From contig CAVYZX010000001.1 of the NCBI GenBank assembly GCA_963773035.1, positions 186,001 to 250,000 of the forward strand: a stretch of DNA of 64,000 nucleotides, written 5' to 3'. Below are positions 25,126-33,692 of the stretch, one piece after another. The notes under the pieces were generated by a model, which was given only the letters and a program-made list of their open reading frames with translations, ran no database searches and had not been told where the DNA came from. Each line of letters begins with the position of its first letter. Position 1 is the first letter of the stretch. Source of the stretch: CAVRXZ01 sp963773035 (GTDB lineage Bacteria; Acidobacteriota; Vicinamibacteria; Vicinamibacterales; CAVVIG01). The translations under genes and the position numbers were made by a program.

Positions 25126-26556
25126 ATGAGCGTGCCGTTCGTGCTCGATCGCGCGCTGCCGACGCCGCTGCAGCGGCAAATCTACGACCAGTGGAGGGTC
25201 GGGATCCTCAGCGGCCGGTTTCGGCGCGGCGAGCGCGTGCCGTCGAGTCGCGCGTTCGCAGACGCTTACGACGTGGCTCGAGTGACGGTTACCGTCGCCT
25301 ACGATCAACTCCTTGCGGAAGGGTATTTCGAGACGAGACGCGGTTCGGGGACCTTCGTGTCTTCCGAGCTCCCCGACGAGGCGCTCCGGCCGATGCCGGT
25401 GGACGCCGCTGTCCTGCCGGTGGCTTACAAGATCCGATTGTCTCTCTACGGCTCGCGTCTCGGTGACATTCGCCGCCTTCCGGTGTCCGCGCGCCAGCTC
25501 ACCCTTTCGAACGTCAGCCCCGATCTCACCCGATTTCCATTTGCTGTCTGGCGCCGTTTGATCTCCCGACACCTCCGCCGGGCCACGCCGGCGCTGTTCG
25601 ATCATCGCGCCCAGCCAGCCGGGCTCCACATCCTGCGCAGCGAAATCGTCCGCCATCTCGCGCGGACTCGTGCGGTCCGCTGCACCACCGAACAAGTGAT
25701 CGTTGTCAGCGGATCGCAACAAGCTCTCGATTTGTGTGCACGGCTTTTGCTCGATCGCGGCGATGAAGCCGCCGTGGAGGAGCCAGGGTATCCCGGGGCG
25801 AGACAGCTCTTTCTTGCCCACGGGGCCAGGCTCACAACCATGCCGGTGACCGACTCCGGCGCCTCGACTGATGGATTGACGAATAGAACACGCCTGGTGC
25901 ACGTGACGCCGTCGCACCAGTTTCCCACTGGCGTGTCGATGACGCTGGCCAGAAGACTGGAGCTGCTCGAATGGGCGCGCACGCGGGCCGCCGTCGTGCT
26001 CGAGGACGATTACGACAGTGAGTACCGGTACAGCGGTCCACCTCTTCCCGCGATGCACAGCCTGGCGAATGGCGTTGGCGTGATTTACGTCGGGACCTTT
26101 TCGAACGTCATGTTCCGCGGTTTGAGGATCGGCTATGTGGTCGTGCCCACAGAGCTCATCGCGCCATTCACGACCGCAAAGTGGATGGCGGATCGGCACA
26201 CCACGCTTCTGGAACAGGCGGCGTTAGCGGACTTTATTGGCGAAGGACACTTCGAGCGTCACGTGAGACGCATGAGGCGGATTTATAAGCACCGTCGTGA
26301 TGTGCTGCTCGAGGCGCTCGATCGGTATTTCGGCAGCGATGCCGTCGTGCGAGGCGATGCGGCAGGCCTGCACATGACGGTGAGGTTCCGGAACAGTTCC
26401 AGCGTTCGGAAGCGTGCCGAGCGAAACCGCGTGGAGCTGACTGGCACCGGCATCTACTACTTGTCGAAACCCGTGCCGGACGAGTTCATTCTGGGATTCT
26501 CGGCTATCGGCGAGCGGACCATCCGCGAAGCCGTGAGACACCTGGCCAAGCCATGA
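25126..26556 (+). CDS. MocR-type regulator: GntR HTH plus aminotransferase-like domain lacking the PLP lysine
   Basis: The protein is 476 aa. Residues 1-80 form a GntR winged helix (PLQRQIYDQWRVGILSGRF...PSSRAFADAYDVARVTVTVAYDQL...RRGSGTFV). The rest is a class I aminotransferase-like domain (GSQQALDLCARLLLDRGDEAAVEEPGYPG, VLEDDYDSEYRY). In MocR proteins the Schiff-base lysine sits in a GTFSK motif; here residues read GTFSN, with Asn327 encoded by AAC. Other PLP contacts (the DDYDSEYRY aspartate) are retained. It may bind PLP non-covalently, sense another ligand, or be ligand-independent. It probably regulates itself and the divergent acetyltransferase. Confidence 0.9.
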   Translation: MSVPFVLDRALPTPLQRQIYDQWRVGILSGRFRRGERVPSSRAFADAYDVARVTVTVAYDQLLAEGYFETRRGSGTFVSSELPDEALRPMPVDAAVLPVAYKIRLSLYGSRLGDIRRLPVSARQLTLSNVSPDLTRFPFAVWRRLISRHLRRATPALFDHRAQPAGLHILRSEIVRHLARTRAVRCTTEQVIVVSGSQQALDLCARLLLDRGDEAAVEEPGYPGARQLFLAHGARLTTMPVTDSGASTDGLTNRTRLVHVTPSHQFPTGVSMTLARRLELLEWARTRAAVVLEDDYDSEYRYSGPPLPAMHSLANGVGVIYVGTFSNVMFRGLRIGYVVVPTELIAPFTTAKWMADRHTTLLEQAALADFIGEGHFERHVRRMRRIYKHRRDVLLEALDRYFGSDAVVRGDAAGLHMTVRFRNSSSVRKRAERNRVELTGTGIYYLSKPVPDEFILGFSAIGERTIREAVRHLAKP

Positions 26557-26581
26557 CCAGTGTCTCACGCTTGCCGGGCGG

Positions 26582-27709
26582 TTACGCGGCATTCGACTGT
26601 TGACCCGAAACCTGCGTAAGCCGTGCGCGTTCCGCCACGAGCTCTGCAATCCGAGCGGCGTCTCGTCCGACGCCATGAATCATTTCCGACGACAACGCGT
26701 AGAGAAAGTGGAGGCCAACGAAGAAGAGCCCGGGTTCCTGGGCCACGATGCCGTTTTCGTGCAGCGGCAAGCCGTCAGCGCCAAACACCGGAAGGTCTAT
26801 CCACGAAAAACCGGGATGAAATCCAGTGCACCACACGACGTTCGCGACATCGAGCATTCGGCCGTCTTCGAGCAGCGGCAGTCCGTTGCGTGCTCCCACC
26901 ACTCGAGGGACACGCTCGACGCCGGCGTCGGCCAGGTCCCAGGGCTTGACACGTATGAGCGGCGCGGCGCGGTGAAGCATCTTGGGACGTGCTTTACGCC
27001 CGATCGGATTCGCAACACTTAGGACACGATGAAACATTACGCGAAAAACGAATCGGGTGAGTCCGAGGCGCGCAGCACGACCATCAACGCGAAACGGCAC
27101 ATTCCCGGTGGATGGCCCGGCCATCCATGTCTTGTGTGAAGCGCGCACGAGCTCGGCGGCAATTTCTGCCCCGGAGTTCCCCGCCCCGACAATCAGAACG
27201 GCGCCGTCGCGCAACTGTCCCGGATTGCGATAGTCGATGGAGTGCAGCCGCTGAATCTTCGGGTCGAGGTCGGCTGCGAACGCCGGCGTACTGGGCCGCT
27301 GGAAGTTCCCCATCGCCACGACGACGTTGTCCGCGTCGAACCGCAGCTCGCCGGCGACCAGGAGAAAGCGCCCGCCTTGTCTCGAGACGCGGTCGACGCG
27401 CACGCCAAGCCGTACCGGCAGCGCAAATTTTCGCGCGTAGGTTTCGAGATAGTCGGCCATTTCGTCCTTGGTCGGGAAGGAAAAGGGTGCGGCCGGAAAG
27501 GACATGCCGTCCAGGCCGTCGAACCGCGCCGGTGTAAAGAGCCGAAGCGAATCCCACCGGTGCCGCCAGGCGTCGCCGATCCGCTCGCTGGCGTCCAGAA
27601 TCACGAACGGCACACCCGCTCGTTTGAGGTGATATCCAACGGACAGGCCCGCCTGCCCTCCGCCCACCACCACCGTATTCACGCGCTCCACGCTATATGT
27701 CTGACGCAT
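26582..27709 (-). CDS. FAD/NADPH-dependent flavoprotein monooxygenase (CzcO/FMO-like)
   Basis: ATG 27709 is supported by AAAGGAGAG 6 nt upstream and gives 375 aa; the open frame reaches 27796. The FAD-binding motif VVVGGGQAGLSVGYHLKRAG lies at the N terminus, followed by IGDAWRHRWDSLRLFTPAR, the FMO-like MGNFQRPSTP, and the second nucleotide-binding motif VLIVGAGNSGAEIA for NADPH. Relatives hydroxylate small molecules or perform Baeyer-Villiger oxidation; the substrate is unknown. It is convergent with the MocR gene, 25 bp apart. Confidence 0.85.
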   Translation of the reverse strand: MRQTYSVERVNTVVVGGGQAGLSVGYHLKRAGVPFVILDASERIGDAWRHRWDSLRLFTPARFDGLDGMSFPAAPFSFPTKDEMADYLETYARKFALPVRLGVRVDRVSRQGGRFLLVAGELRFDADNVVVAMGNFQRPSTPAFAADLDPKIQRLHSIDYRNPGQLRDGAVLIVGAGNSGAEIAAELVRASHKTWMAGPSTGNVPFRVDGRAARLGLTRFVFRVMFHRVLSVANPIGRKARPKMLHRAAPLIRVKPWDLADAGVERVPRVVGARNGLPLLEDGRMLDVANVVWCTGFHPGFSWIDLPVFGADGLPLHENGIVAQEPGLFFVGLHFLYALSSEMIHGVGRDAARIAELVAERARLTQVSGQQSNAA

Positions 27710-27850
27710 GGCGTGCTCTCCTTTGTGCTGCCCCACGTGCGCAGCTGAAAACGTTGCCATCGCGCTACGGTAGAACGAGGCTCGCCGGTCGCGCATCGGC
27801 CGAAATGCGCAGGCGTTGAGCCGGCCTGGCGTGGGTATTTCTATGTAGGG

Positions 27851-29488
27851 CTACAGCAGCTTGTGCTCGTAGGCGTACGCCGTCGCTCCCGATCTCGAGG
27901 AGAGATCGAGCTTGGTGAAGATATTGCTGACGTGGCGCGCCACGGTCTTCTCGCTGATCGCGAGCTCGGTGGCGATCGTGCGGTTGGTCTTTCCGGCGGC
28001 GACAAGACGGAGCACCTCCACTTCTCGGCCCGTCAAACCGCCGGACAGCGGTGGTGTCGCGGGAGTCAAGAGAGCAGTCATCCGCGCTGCATCAGGCGCG
28101 GCGCCAAGCCGTTCGAACGCCTCCTGTGCCGCGTCGAATTCCAGCCTTGCTCCATCCTCGTCGCCGAGCTTCCTGTACGCCAGCCCGATGAGCGTCCGGA
28201 CCTGGGCCTGTGGGTATGGCGCATCGAGCTCTTGCCACTCGCTCAGCGCTTCGCGCAGCGATTCGATCGACGCGTCCACGTTTCCAGCGGCCAGTGCGAC
28301 GGCGCCCAATGCCTGGGCTGAGGCGGCGCGCAGAAAAGGTGCATCGAGTTGGCCGGCGATGACCTTCAGTTCCTCGGCGGCGCTGCGAGCGGCGGGTAGA
28401 TCGTGACTGGCGAGCATGATCTCGACGCTGGCGCTGAGAGCTTGGGCCCGCTTGCGAACCGTCTGGACCTCTTGAAGGATCCGGCGGATGGCCACAGCGG
28501 CGGCCTCGTTTTGGCCTTGGGCGAGACGAAGCAACGCCAAACCGGGATCGGGTTTTCGCCCGGCTCGGCTGGCGAGCCGGTACCCTTCTTCGGCCTTCTC
28601 GAATTCGCCACGCAGTCGGTACAGCTCTGCCTGCTGATAGTACGCGGCGCCCGCGTCGGACTCGTTGCCGCGAATGGCCAGTCGCTCGCAAGCCCGCTGT
28701 ACTTCACCGATCGCATCCTGCCACTCCCCGTGGAGCTGAAGCAGCTCGGAACGATGGATCAAACACGACCCACGAAACGGCACCAAATCCGGTTGGGCCG
28801 CGCACCAGCCGGCCAACGCCGTCGTCCATTCCTGGGCACGGCGCAGATCAAACAGATCGTGGCATGCGCTGATGACGCTGCAGTACACCACGCCGGCGAT
28901 CATTGGTCCTACCTCACCGGACGTCACAGCGACCATCACCTCGTCGAGCATGGCAAAGCCGTCGGCAGACCTGTTCATCATCACAAGGGCGCGGCCTTCG
29001 CCGTGCCGGGCAAGGGCGGTCAAATCCGGATCCTTGAATCGGGCGCCAATTTGCGCAGCCTCTTTGAACTCCGAGTAGGCGGTCTCGAAATCACCGGCGC
29101 GGGCTCTTTGAAAGGCTGACCCACAAAGCAAAAGTCCATGCTCGGCGCATTCTTCCGAGCACTCGCTGAGAAGCCGGCGCGCCCGTGCCTGCCAGCCTGT
29201 CGCCTGCGCTTGAAAATCAGGCTTACCGTAGATCGTGAAAATGAGCCAGAACGCGCTGCGCGCGGCTCGAACAGAATCACCACGCTCGAGAAAACCGTGA
29301 TACGCCCGGCCGCGCGCATCGACACTGGCCGCATCCTCGCCGACCAGATACGCAGCCGTCGCCAGACGATCGAGATCGTCGGGCGCCAGGGAGGAAGCTT
29401 TGTCGGCAGCAGCCAGCCGGGCATGTGCGGCGGACCATTTCCGCTGCTCAAACGCCGTCCTCCCAAGCGCGAGCGACTCGTCGTCCAT
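27851..29488 (-). CDS. LuxR-family regulator with long TPR-like N-terminal region
   Basis: ATG 29488, preceded by GAGGG, gives 545 aa; the frame is open to 29542. Most of the protein is helical repeats of the TPR type (SVRAARSAFWLIFTIYG, EKAEEGYRLASRAGRKPD, YPQAQVRTLIGLAYRKLGDEDGARLEF). The C terminus is a LuxR/GerE DNA-binding domain: LTGREVEVLRLVAAGKTNRTIA and ISEKTVARHVSNIFTKLDLSSR. It lacks the N-terminal NTPase domain of MalT/LAL regulators. Divergent from the cytochrome operon at 29592 and possibly its regulator. Confidence 0.88.
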   Translation of the reverse strand: MDDESLALGRTAFEQRKWSAAHARLAAADKASSLAPDDLDRLATAAYLVGEDAASVDARGRAYHGFLERGDSVRAARSAFWLIFTIYGKPDFQAQATGWQARARRLLSECSEECAEHGLLLCGSAFQRARAGDFETAYSEFKEAAQIGARFKDPDLTALARHGEGRALVMMNRSADGFAMLDEVMVAVTSGEVGPMIAGVVYCSVISACHDLFDLRRAQEWTTALAGWCAAQPDLVPFRGSCLIHRSELLQLHGEWQDAIGEVQRACERLAIRGNESDAGAAYYQQAELYRLRGEFEKAEEGYRLASRAGRKPDPGLALLRLAQGQNEAAAVAIRRILQEVQTVRKRAQALSASVEIMLASHDLPAARSAAEELKVIAGQLDAPFLRAASAQALGAVALAAGNVDASIESLREALSEWQELDAPYPQAQVRTLIGLAYRKLGDEDGARLEFDAAQEAFERLGAAPDAARMTALLTPATPPLSGGLTGREVEVLRLVAAGKTNRTIATELAISEKTVARHVSNIFTKLDLSSRSGATAYAYEHKLL

Positions 29489-29591
29489 AGGTCCCTCAGC
29501 CAGAGTATCCGAATTCTCCTGAGGAAGGACTAAACCCAGCATTTTCTGTCGGTGCAGAATTAGCGGGGCAGGCGGCAGCCGAGGATCAATA

Positions 29592-30545
29592 ATGCGCCAG
29601 ATGCCAAAAGGTCCGTTGGGGCTCCGCTCCGTTCTGGGCGTGACATGCTGCGCCTATGTGTTGTCGGGGGCATATTTCGGCGTTGTCGGGAAGGCCGCCC
29701 AGTCGCGATCGGTCGCCGAGGGAGTGTATTCCGCTGTGCAGGCATCACGCGGTCAGCAGATCTACCAGGCGCAGTGCGCCGACTGCCACGGCAATTCGTT
29801 GGACGGCGGCAGCGGTCCGCCCTTGGTCGGAGAGAGTTTCCTTTCCAATTGGAGCGCGCGTCCGCTGACGACTCTCGTCGACAAGATTCAAAAGACGATG
29901 CCTTTCGGTCTTGCCGGGAGTCTTTCGCGTCAGCAATCGACGGACCTCACGGCGTACGTTCTTCAAGCCGGGAGGTTCCCCGAAGGACAGTCCGAGCTGA
30001 ACGACGCCGCGTTGGCGCAGGTTGCATTCCCCGCAGCCCGCACCGCTCCCGCGCAAGCGGTGGGTGTTTCTGGAACGGCGTCGTTGGCGCCGCCGGAGGG
30101 AAATCTGGCCGAGTTGATGAGAGCCATTGCATTTCCCAACTCGAACATCATCTTCAACGTGCAGATTCGCGACCCCGGCGCACAGACGAAAAAGGAGCTG
30201 GCGACCTCACCTTTTGACTATTTCGCGTGGGGATCCACGGTTTATCCAGGATGGCTGGCTGTCGATCAAGCCGCTGTTGCACTCACCGAAACGGCCGCGC
30301 TGCTATTGACGCCCGGGCGCCGTTGCCAGAACGGACGTCCTGTTCCCATCGATCGCGCCGATTGGAAACAATACGTGGCGGATCTCGTTGACGTGGGCAA
30401 GGTGGCCCATCGCGCGTCACAAGCGAGGGACTTCCAGGCATTTGGAGACATCAGCGAGAAGCTGAACGAGGCGTGCGCGAACTGCCATAAGGTCTATCGC
30501 GATAAGGGCGGCGCCGAGGGAAGTGGGGCAGGGCGATGTCAGTGA
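29592..30545 (+). CDS. Exported dihaem cytochrome c
   Basis: The protein is 317 aa. A hydrophobic N-terminal segment (LRSVLGVTCCAYVLSGAYFG) acts as signal or anchor. The first haem motif C62-AD-CH66 opens a class I cytochrome domain (QQIYQAQCADCHGNSLDGGSGPPLVG, then LTAYVLQAGRFP). The second, C295-AN-CH299, lies near the end in LNEACANCHKVYRDK, in the style of cytochrome c' domains. The middle region (LAELMRAIAFPNSNIIFNVQ, WGSTVYPGWLAVDQAAVAL) also fits c'-type helices. It probably shuttles electrons in the periplasm; the partner enzyme is not adjacent. First gene of a three-gene operon. Confidence 0.85.
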   Translation: MRQMPKGPLGLRSVLGVTCCAYVLSGAYFGVVGKAAQSRSVAEGVYSAVQASRGQQIYQAQCADCHGNSLDGGSGPPLVGESFLSNWSARPLTTLVDKIQKTMPFGLAGSLSRQQSTDLTAYVLQAGRFPEGQSELNDAALAQVAFPAARTAPAQAVGVSGTASLAPPEGNLAELMRAIAFPNSNIIFNVQIRDPGAQTKKELATSPFDYFAWGSTVYPGWLAVDQAAVALTETAALLLTPGRRCQNGRPVPIDRADWKQYVADLVDVGKVAHRASQARDFQAFGDISEKLNEACANCHKVYRDKGGAEGSGAGRCQ

Positions 30546-30570
30546 CCTGACACGCCGAGGAGGAGACATC

Positions 30571-31257
30571 ATGCGCCGGATTTCACTTTGCGTGGCGGCA
30601 TTGATCCTGTTGATGTCAGCGTCTTCCTACGCGGGAGAGTGGATCCAGTACGCGAGCAAAACGGATCTCTTCGGGGTCAACTTTCCAGCTGAACCTAAGG
30701 TTCAGGACATCACCTACACGACCGAATATCGCATCGACTTGCCCGCGCGGCTCTACACCGCGGAGGACGGTCCAAGTCGCTACTCCGTCACCGTCGTCGA
30801 CTACAGCGACGCGGAGAAAATCCACACTGCTCGGGTCGAACAGTGCAAGAAGAGCGGCGGAGAAGGCGATGCCTGCCAGAACGAGTGGCGGTCCGACGTA
30901 CAGGGGTCGATTGTCAACGCGTCGTGGAAGTTCTTCCAGCGAAACGCCAAGGTGACGCATTTCGCATGGTACGTCGTGGACCAGGTCGAAGGACATCGGC
31001 TGCAACTGACGAACGCCGATGGGTCACGCACCTTCGCCGCAATCCATAGACACGGCACCCGTCTCTACATTCTCGAGGCAACCGTTCCCGCTCGGGCGCC
31101 CGCGCCGGGATTGTTTCAACAATCGCTGATGTTTCTCGACGAGGAAGGGAAGTCCATTCGGTACCGGTCGTTCTACACCACGGGATATTCAGAAGGCTGG
31201 AAGTTTCCAGCGCCGCCGCCGCCGCGCGCCGGCCGCCCGATTCCTCCGGCTCAATAA
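30571..31257 (+). CDS. Exported protein of unknown function
   Basis: ATG 30571 is preceded by AGGAGGAG and gives 228 aa with a signal peptide (MRRISLCVAALILLMSASSYA). The mature part begins GEWIQYASKTDLFGVNFPAEPKVQ and continues with beta-strand-like segments (YSVTVVDYSDAEKIH, RTFAAIHRHGTRLYILEATV), ending in a Pro-rich tail. Three Cys residues are present in the central region. The overall pattern resembles proteins that measure 'fit' of a periplasmic ligand, but no named family is recognisable. It lies 25 nt after the cytochrome stop and 34 nt before the DUF6152 gene. Confidence 0.7.
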   Translation: MRRISLCVAALILLMSASSYAGEWIQYASKTDLFGVNFPAEPKVQDITYTTEYRIDLPARLYTAEDGPSRYSVTVVDYSDAEKIHTARVEQCKKSGGEGDACQNEWRSDVQGSIVNASWKFFQRNAKVTHFAWYVVDQVEGHRLQLTNADGSRTFAAIHRHGTRLYILEATVPARAPAPGLFQQSLMFLDEEGKSIRYRSFYTTGYSEGWKFPAPPPPRAGRPIPPAQ

Positions 31258-31291
31258 CTGCGGCAACCTTTGTGAGTTGAGGAGGCCTCCC

Positions 31292-31735
31292 ATGCTCTCC
31301 AGGTTTCTGAGCCTTGCGGCCATCATCGGCGTGCTCGCCGTCTTGCCGGTTGGCGCACATCATTCCCACGGCAACTACGACCTCACGGTGTGGACGACGA
31401 TGGACGGGACCGTGAAGGAAGTCCACCTGCTCGTGCCACATTCCTGGCTGTATCTCGACGTCAAAGATGGCAAAGGCGAAGTGACGACGTGGGCACTTGA
31501 AGCGACGGGGCCGTCGGGCCTCACGAAGGTGGGCGTCAAGCGCGAGGATGTCCGACCAGGCGACCTCGTCAAGGTTCGATGTCATCTGCTCAAGGACGGC
31601 TCGAACGGCTGCCTCCTGGGCTACGTGACGCCGATGCATGGTGATCAGGCCCGTGGCCACGGCGTCGAGAGGGACTGGGACGGCGATGGAGGTGCAGGGT
31701 TCGCCACGACTGCGCCGGTTGCCACTCCAAGGTGA
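31292..31735 (+). CDS. DUF6152 family exported protein
   Basis: ATG 31292 is preceded by GAGGAGG and gives 147 aa. A signal peptide (MLSRFLSLAAIIGVLAVLPVGA) ends at HHSHGNYD, the family's characteristic His-rich mature N terminus. The core TMDGTVKEVHLLVPHSWLYLDVKDGKGEVTTW and VRPGDLVKVRCHLLKDGSNG matches DUF6152, a small beta-barrel domain often encoded next to cytochromes and 'DLSGxW' proteins. The N-terminal histidines could bind metal. Function unknown. Last gene of the cytochrome operon. Confidence 0.8.
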   Translation: MLSRFLSLAAIIGVLAVLPVGAHHSHGNYDLTVWTTMDGTVKEVHLLVPHSWLYLDVKDGKGEVTTWALEATGPSGLTKVGVKREDVRPGDLVKVRCHLLKDGSNGCLLGYVTPMHGDQARGHGVERDWDGDGGAGFATTAPVATPR

Positions 31736-31765
31736 CGGCAAGGAAGCGCTGCAGGTGACCTCGCC

Positions 31766-32575
31766 CTATCGGCGGCTCGCGAGCGCCTTGCGTGTCGCTT
31801 CCAGCGTGAAGGTCAGCGACTCGCGAGGGACGCTCGTCACGAACGGACCGATGAGCCATTCGAAGAGGAACGGAATGCTGCGCGTCAAGGAAATCGCTTC
31901 ACACTGCACGTAGGTGCCACCTTCGCGTTCGAGAAATCTCCAGTACGTATTCAGCCGCCACAGAAACCCGCTATCGTGTCCGACCGGCCGCTCGTGCTCT
32001 TGTGGTGTGCCCGGGTCGGCTACTTCCGCGACGCGCAGGCTGTAGATGCGGCTCTGCGCCCGATCGGGACCGACACGCGTAAAGCGCGCTTCGTTCTCCG
32101 TGTTGACCACGACTGTGATGACCTTCTTCATGGAGAACCGCAGATCGACCCGAAATACGTCGCCGTCGCGAGAAATCAGTTTCGAACGTGCGATCGCCGG
32201 ACGAAAGACTTCGGCGTGACGATCGTAGTCCTGCAGGAGCTCCAGCGCCTCGCCAAGGCTCGCGCCCGGCGCGAATACGGAGCCGACCCAGTGATGAATG
32301 AGACCGTCCGGCACGTCGATTTGCTTTCCGGCCTCCCGGGTCGACAGGCGCTCGATGTAGATCTCGCCGCGGCTCAGTGCATCGACCTTCGCACGCCGTT
32401 CGGCGTCCGAAAGGCCGTCGATTCGGAGAAATGGCTCGGGGGCCATCTGCGCCTCGGTCGCGCGGACGTACCTGTCGAACGCCGCGACGGTGCGCGGCTG
32501 CAGATCGGCGGCGGCCGCGGCGGGGGTGAGGCGCCCGAGCACGACGACGGCGGCGAGAAGTCGGGCCGTCCTCAC
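31766..32575 (-). CDS. Exported START/SRPBCC-like protein of unknown function
   Basis: The protein is 269 aa with a signal peptide ending near AAAADLQ. The core has the look of a START/SRPBCC ligand-binding fold: PDGLIHHWVGSVFAPGASLGEALELLQDYDRHAEVFRP, then VDLRFSMKKVITVVVNTENEARF, and a C-terminal helix SIPFLFEWLIGPFVTSVPRESL with a hydrophobic face. Such domains bind lipids or hydrophobic ligands. The fold call is inference from pattern. It is convergent with the DUF6152 gene and lies 41 bp downstream of the next 'DLSGxW' gene on the same strand. Confidence 0.65.
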   Translation of the reverse strand: MRTARLLAAVVVLGRLTPAAAAADLQPRTVAAFDRYVRATEAQMAPEPFLRIDGLSDAERRAKVDALSRGEIYIERLSTREAGKQIDVPDGLIHHWVGSVFAPGASLGEALELLQDYDRHAEVFRPAIARSKLISRDGDVFRVDLRFSMKKVITVVVNTENEARFTRVGPDRAQSRIYSLRVAEVADPGTPQEHERPVGHDSGFLWRLNTYWRFLEREGGTYVQCEAISLTRSIPFLFEWLIGPFVTSVPRESLTFTLEATRKALASRR

Positions 32576-32616
32576 GGTCCGCTTTCACCCCGAGCCATCG
32601 CCCGTCGCGGTGCTGG

Positions 32617-33378
32617 TCATTTTCCCACCATGTGAGCGAAGTCTTTCTCGTTCTCGCACATGAACTCGATCAACTCGTCGTCCACGATCAGCCGCTTCGG
32701 GATCGTGACCGTCCAGGGCTTGGTATAGAACTCCGGATCGTCGATCGTCATCTCGATGTCCAGGTGTCCGAAGTCACGGCGCCGGAATCGCTCGGTCAAC
32801 CGCATTCGATCGCCATGGGGATGCCCGCCATCATCGAGCCACGTGACGGCGTTCAGGCCGTTCGTGTCGACCACGAAGGTCTCTCCCTCCCATCGACCGA
32901 CTGAATATCCGAGCCAGGCTGGCTCCGGATCCTTCGGAAGCGGCCGTCCATCGGTGAGAATCTGTCGATAGTGGTTGTACGCCTCGAAGAGGATGATCGT
33001 CACCGCCGGCGTCTGCACGATCTTGGTCGGAGTGCCGAGCGCATTGAAGTCAGTGACGCCGTGGGAGATACAGCGTCCTGACGGGCGGTCTTTTCCGTTG
33101 TTGTCCTGCCGCTCCTGGAACAAGACTCGCGCCGCGGGCCCCATCGGAATCTCGACCCCGCCCACACCGAGGTCGCGCAGCCAGCCGCCGGGCTCGGTTT
33201 GCCAGATGCCAGACAGATCGGGCTTCCCATCCGCGGTCCTCGGTGTTGGCGCTGACAGATTCGGCTTCCCGTCGGCCAGTCGCGGGATGCCCGGCGTCGG
33301 ATAGCCGATCCATTGCGCGCCGGCCGGCGCGGAACAGGCGCACACCATAAGAAGCAACGCGAAGCGAAGCGTCGACAT
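32617..33378 (-). CDS. Exported 'ADGKPDLSGIW' family protein
   Basis: The protein is 253 aa; the ATG is preceded by AAGGAGGAG. A Sec signal peptide (MSTLRFALLLMVCACSAPAGA) is followed by duplicated PRLADGKPNLS / PRTADGKPDLSGIWQ segments, then a domain with EAYNHYRQILTDGRPLP, GYSVGRWEGETFVVDTNGL, RLTERFRRRDFGHLDIEMTIDDP and the C-terminal LIVDDELIEFMCENEKD. It closely resembles the genes at 44735-45547 and 43532-44576. This family is abundant in Acidobacteria and has no known function; the extreme C-terminal Glu/Cys pattern is conserved among the copies. Confidence 0.75.
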   Translation of the reverse strand: MSTLRFALLLMVCACSAPAGAQWIGYPTPGIPRLADGKPNLSAPTPRTADGKPDLSGIWQTEPGGWLRDLGVGGVEIPMGPAARVLFQERQDNNGKDRPSGRCISHGVTDFNALGTPTKIVQTPAVTIILFEAYNHYRQILTDGRPLPKDPEPAWLGYSVGRWEGETFVVDTNGLNAVTWLDDGGHPHGDRMRLTERFRRRDFGHLDIEMTIDDPEFYTKPWTVTIPKRLIVDDELIEFMCENEKDFAHMVGK

Positions 33379-33692
33379 GACTCCTCCTTGCCGCGAAACA
33401 CGATGAGGCTAGTCCATCTTGGCATTTTCGCTGCTCAAGTTGAAAACAGCCGAGTTCTGTCCACCTGTGTAAGCGACACACTTCGGTAGTACCGCATTCG
33501 AAGTGCGCCGTTTCAAAGTCCCACGATTTGAGCGATCCGACTTCCGCTATGCCTGGCACCCTCCTTGCCCGGGCGTGCGTGACTCAAACTCGACTGAAGA
33601 ACTTCGAGACGACCGGCCGGCCGGCCGCCCAGACGATCAATTGGGCGCTCGATCGTGAAGGGAGAGCTTTGCCTCACATCAAATCTCAACAT
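33379..33692. other. Divergent intergenic region, about 310 bp
   Basis: This stretch separates the 'DLSGIW' gene (minus) from the secreted multidomain gene (plus). It holds the sigma-54-like promoter at 33554-33568. An open frame crosses it in phase with the downstream gene but starts without a ribosome binding site, so I treat it as untranslated leader. Nothing else recognisable. Confidence 0.4.
33554..33568 (+). promoter_or_regulatory. Candidate sigma-54 promoter
   Basis: TGGCAC-CCTCC-TTGC places GG and GC exactly 10 nt apart, as the -24/-12 elements of sigma-54 promoters require; only position 7 departs from the usual consensus purine. Transcription would start near 33580, about 110 nt before the secreted protein's ATG. 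The window also encodes a sigma-54 activator (51079-53811). Confidence 0.45.
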
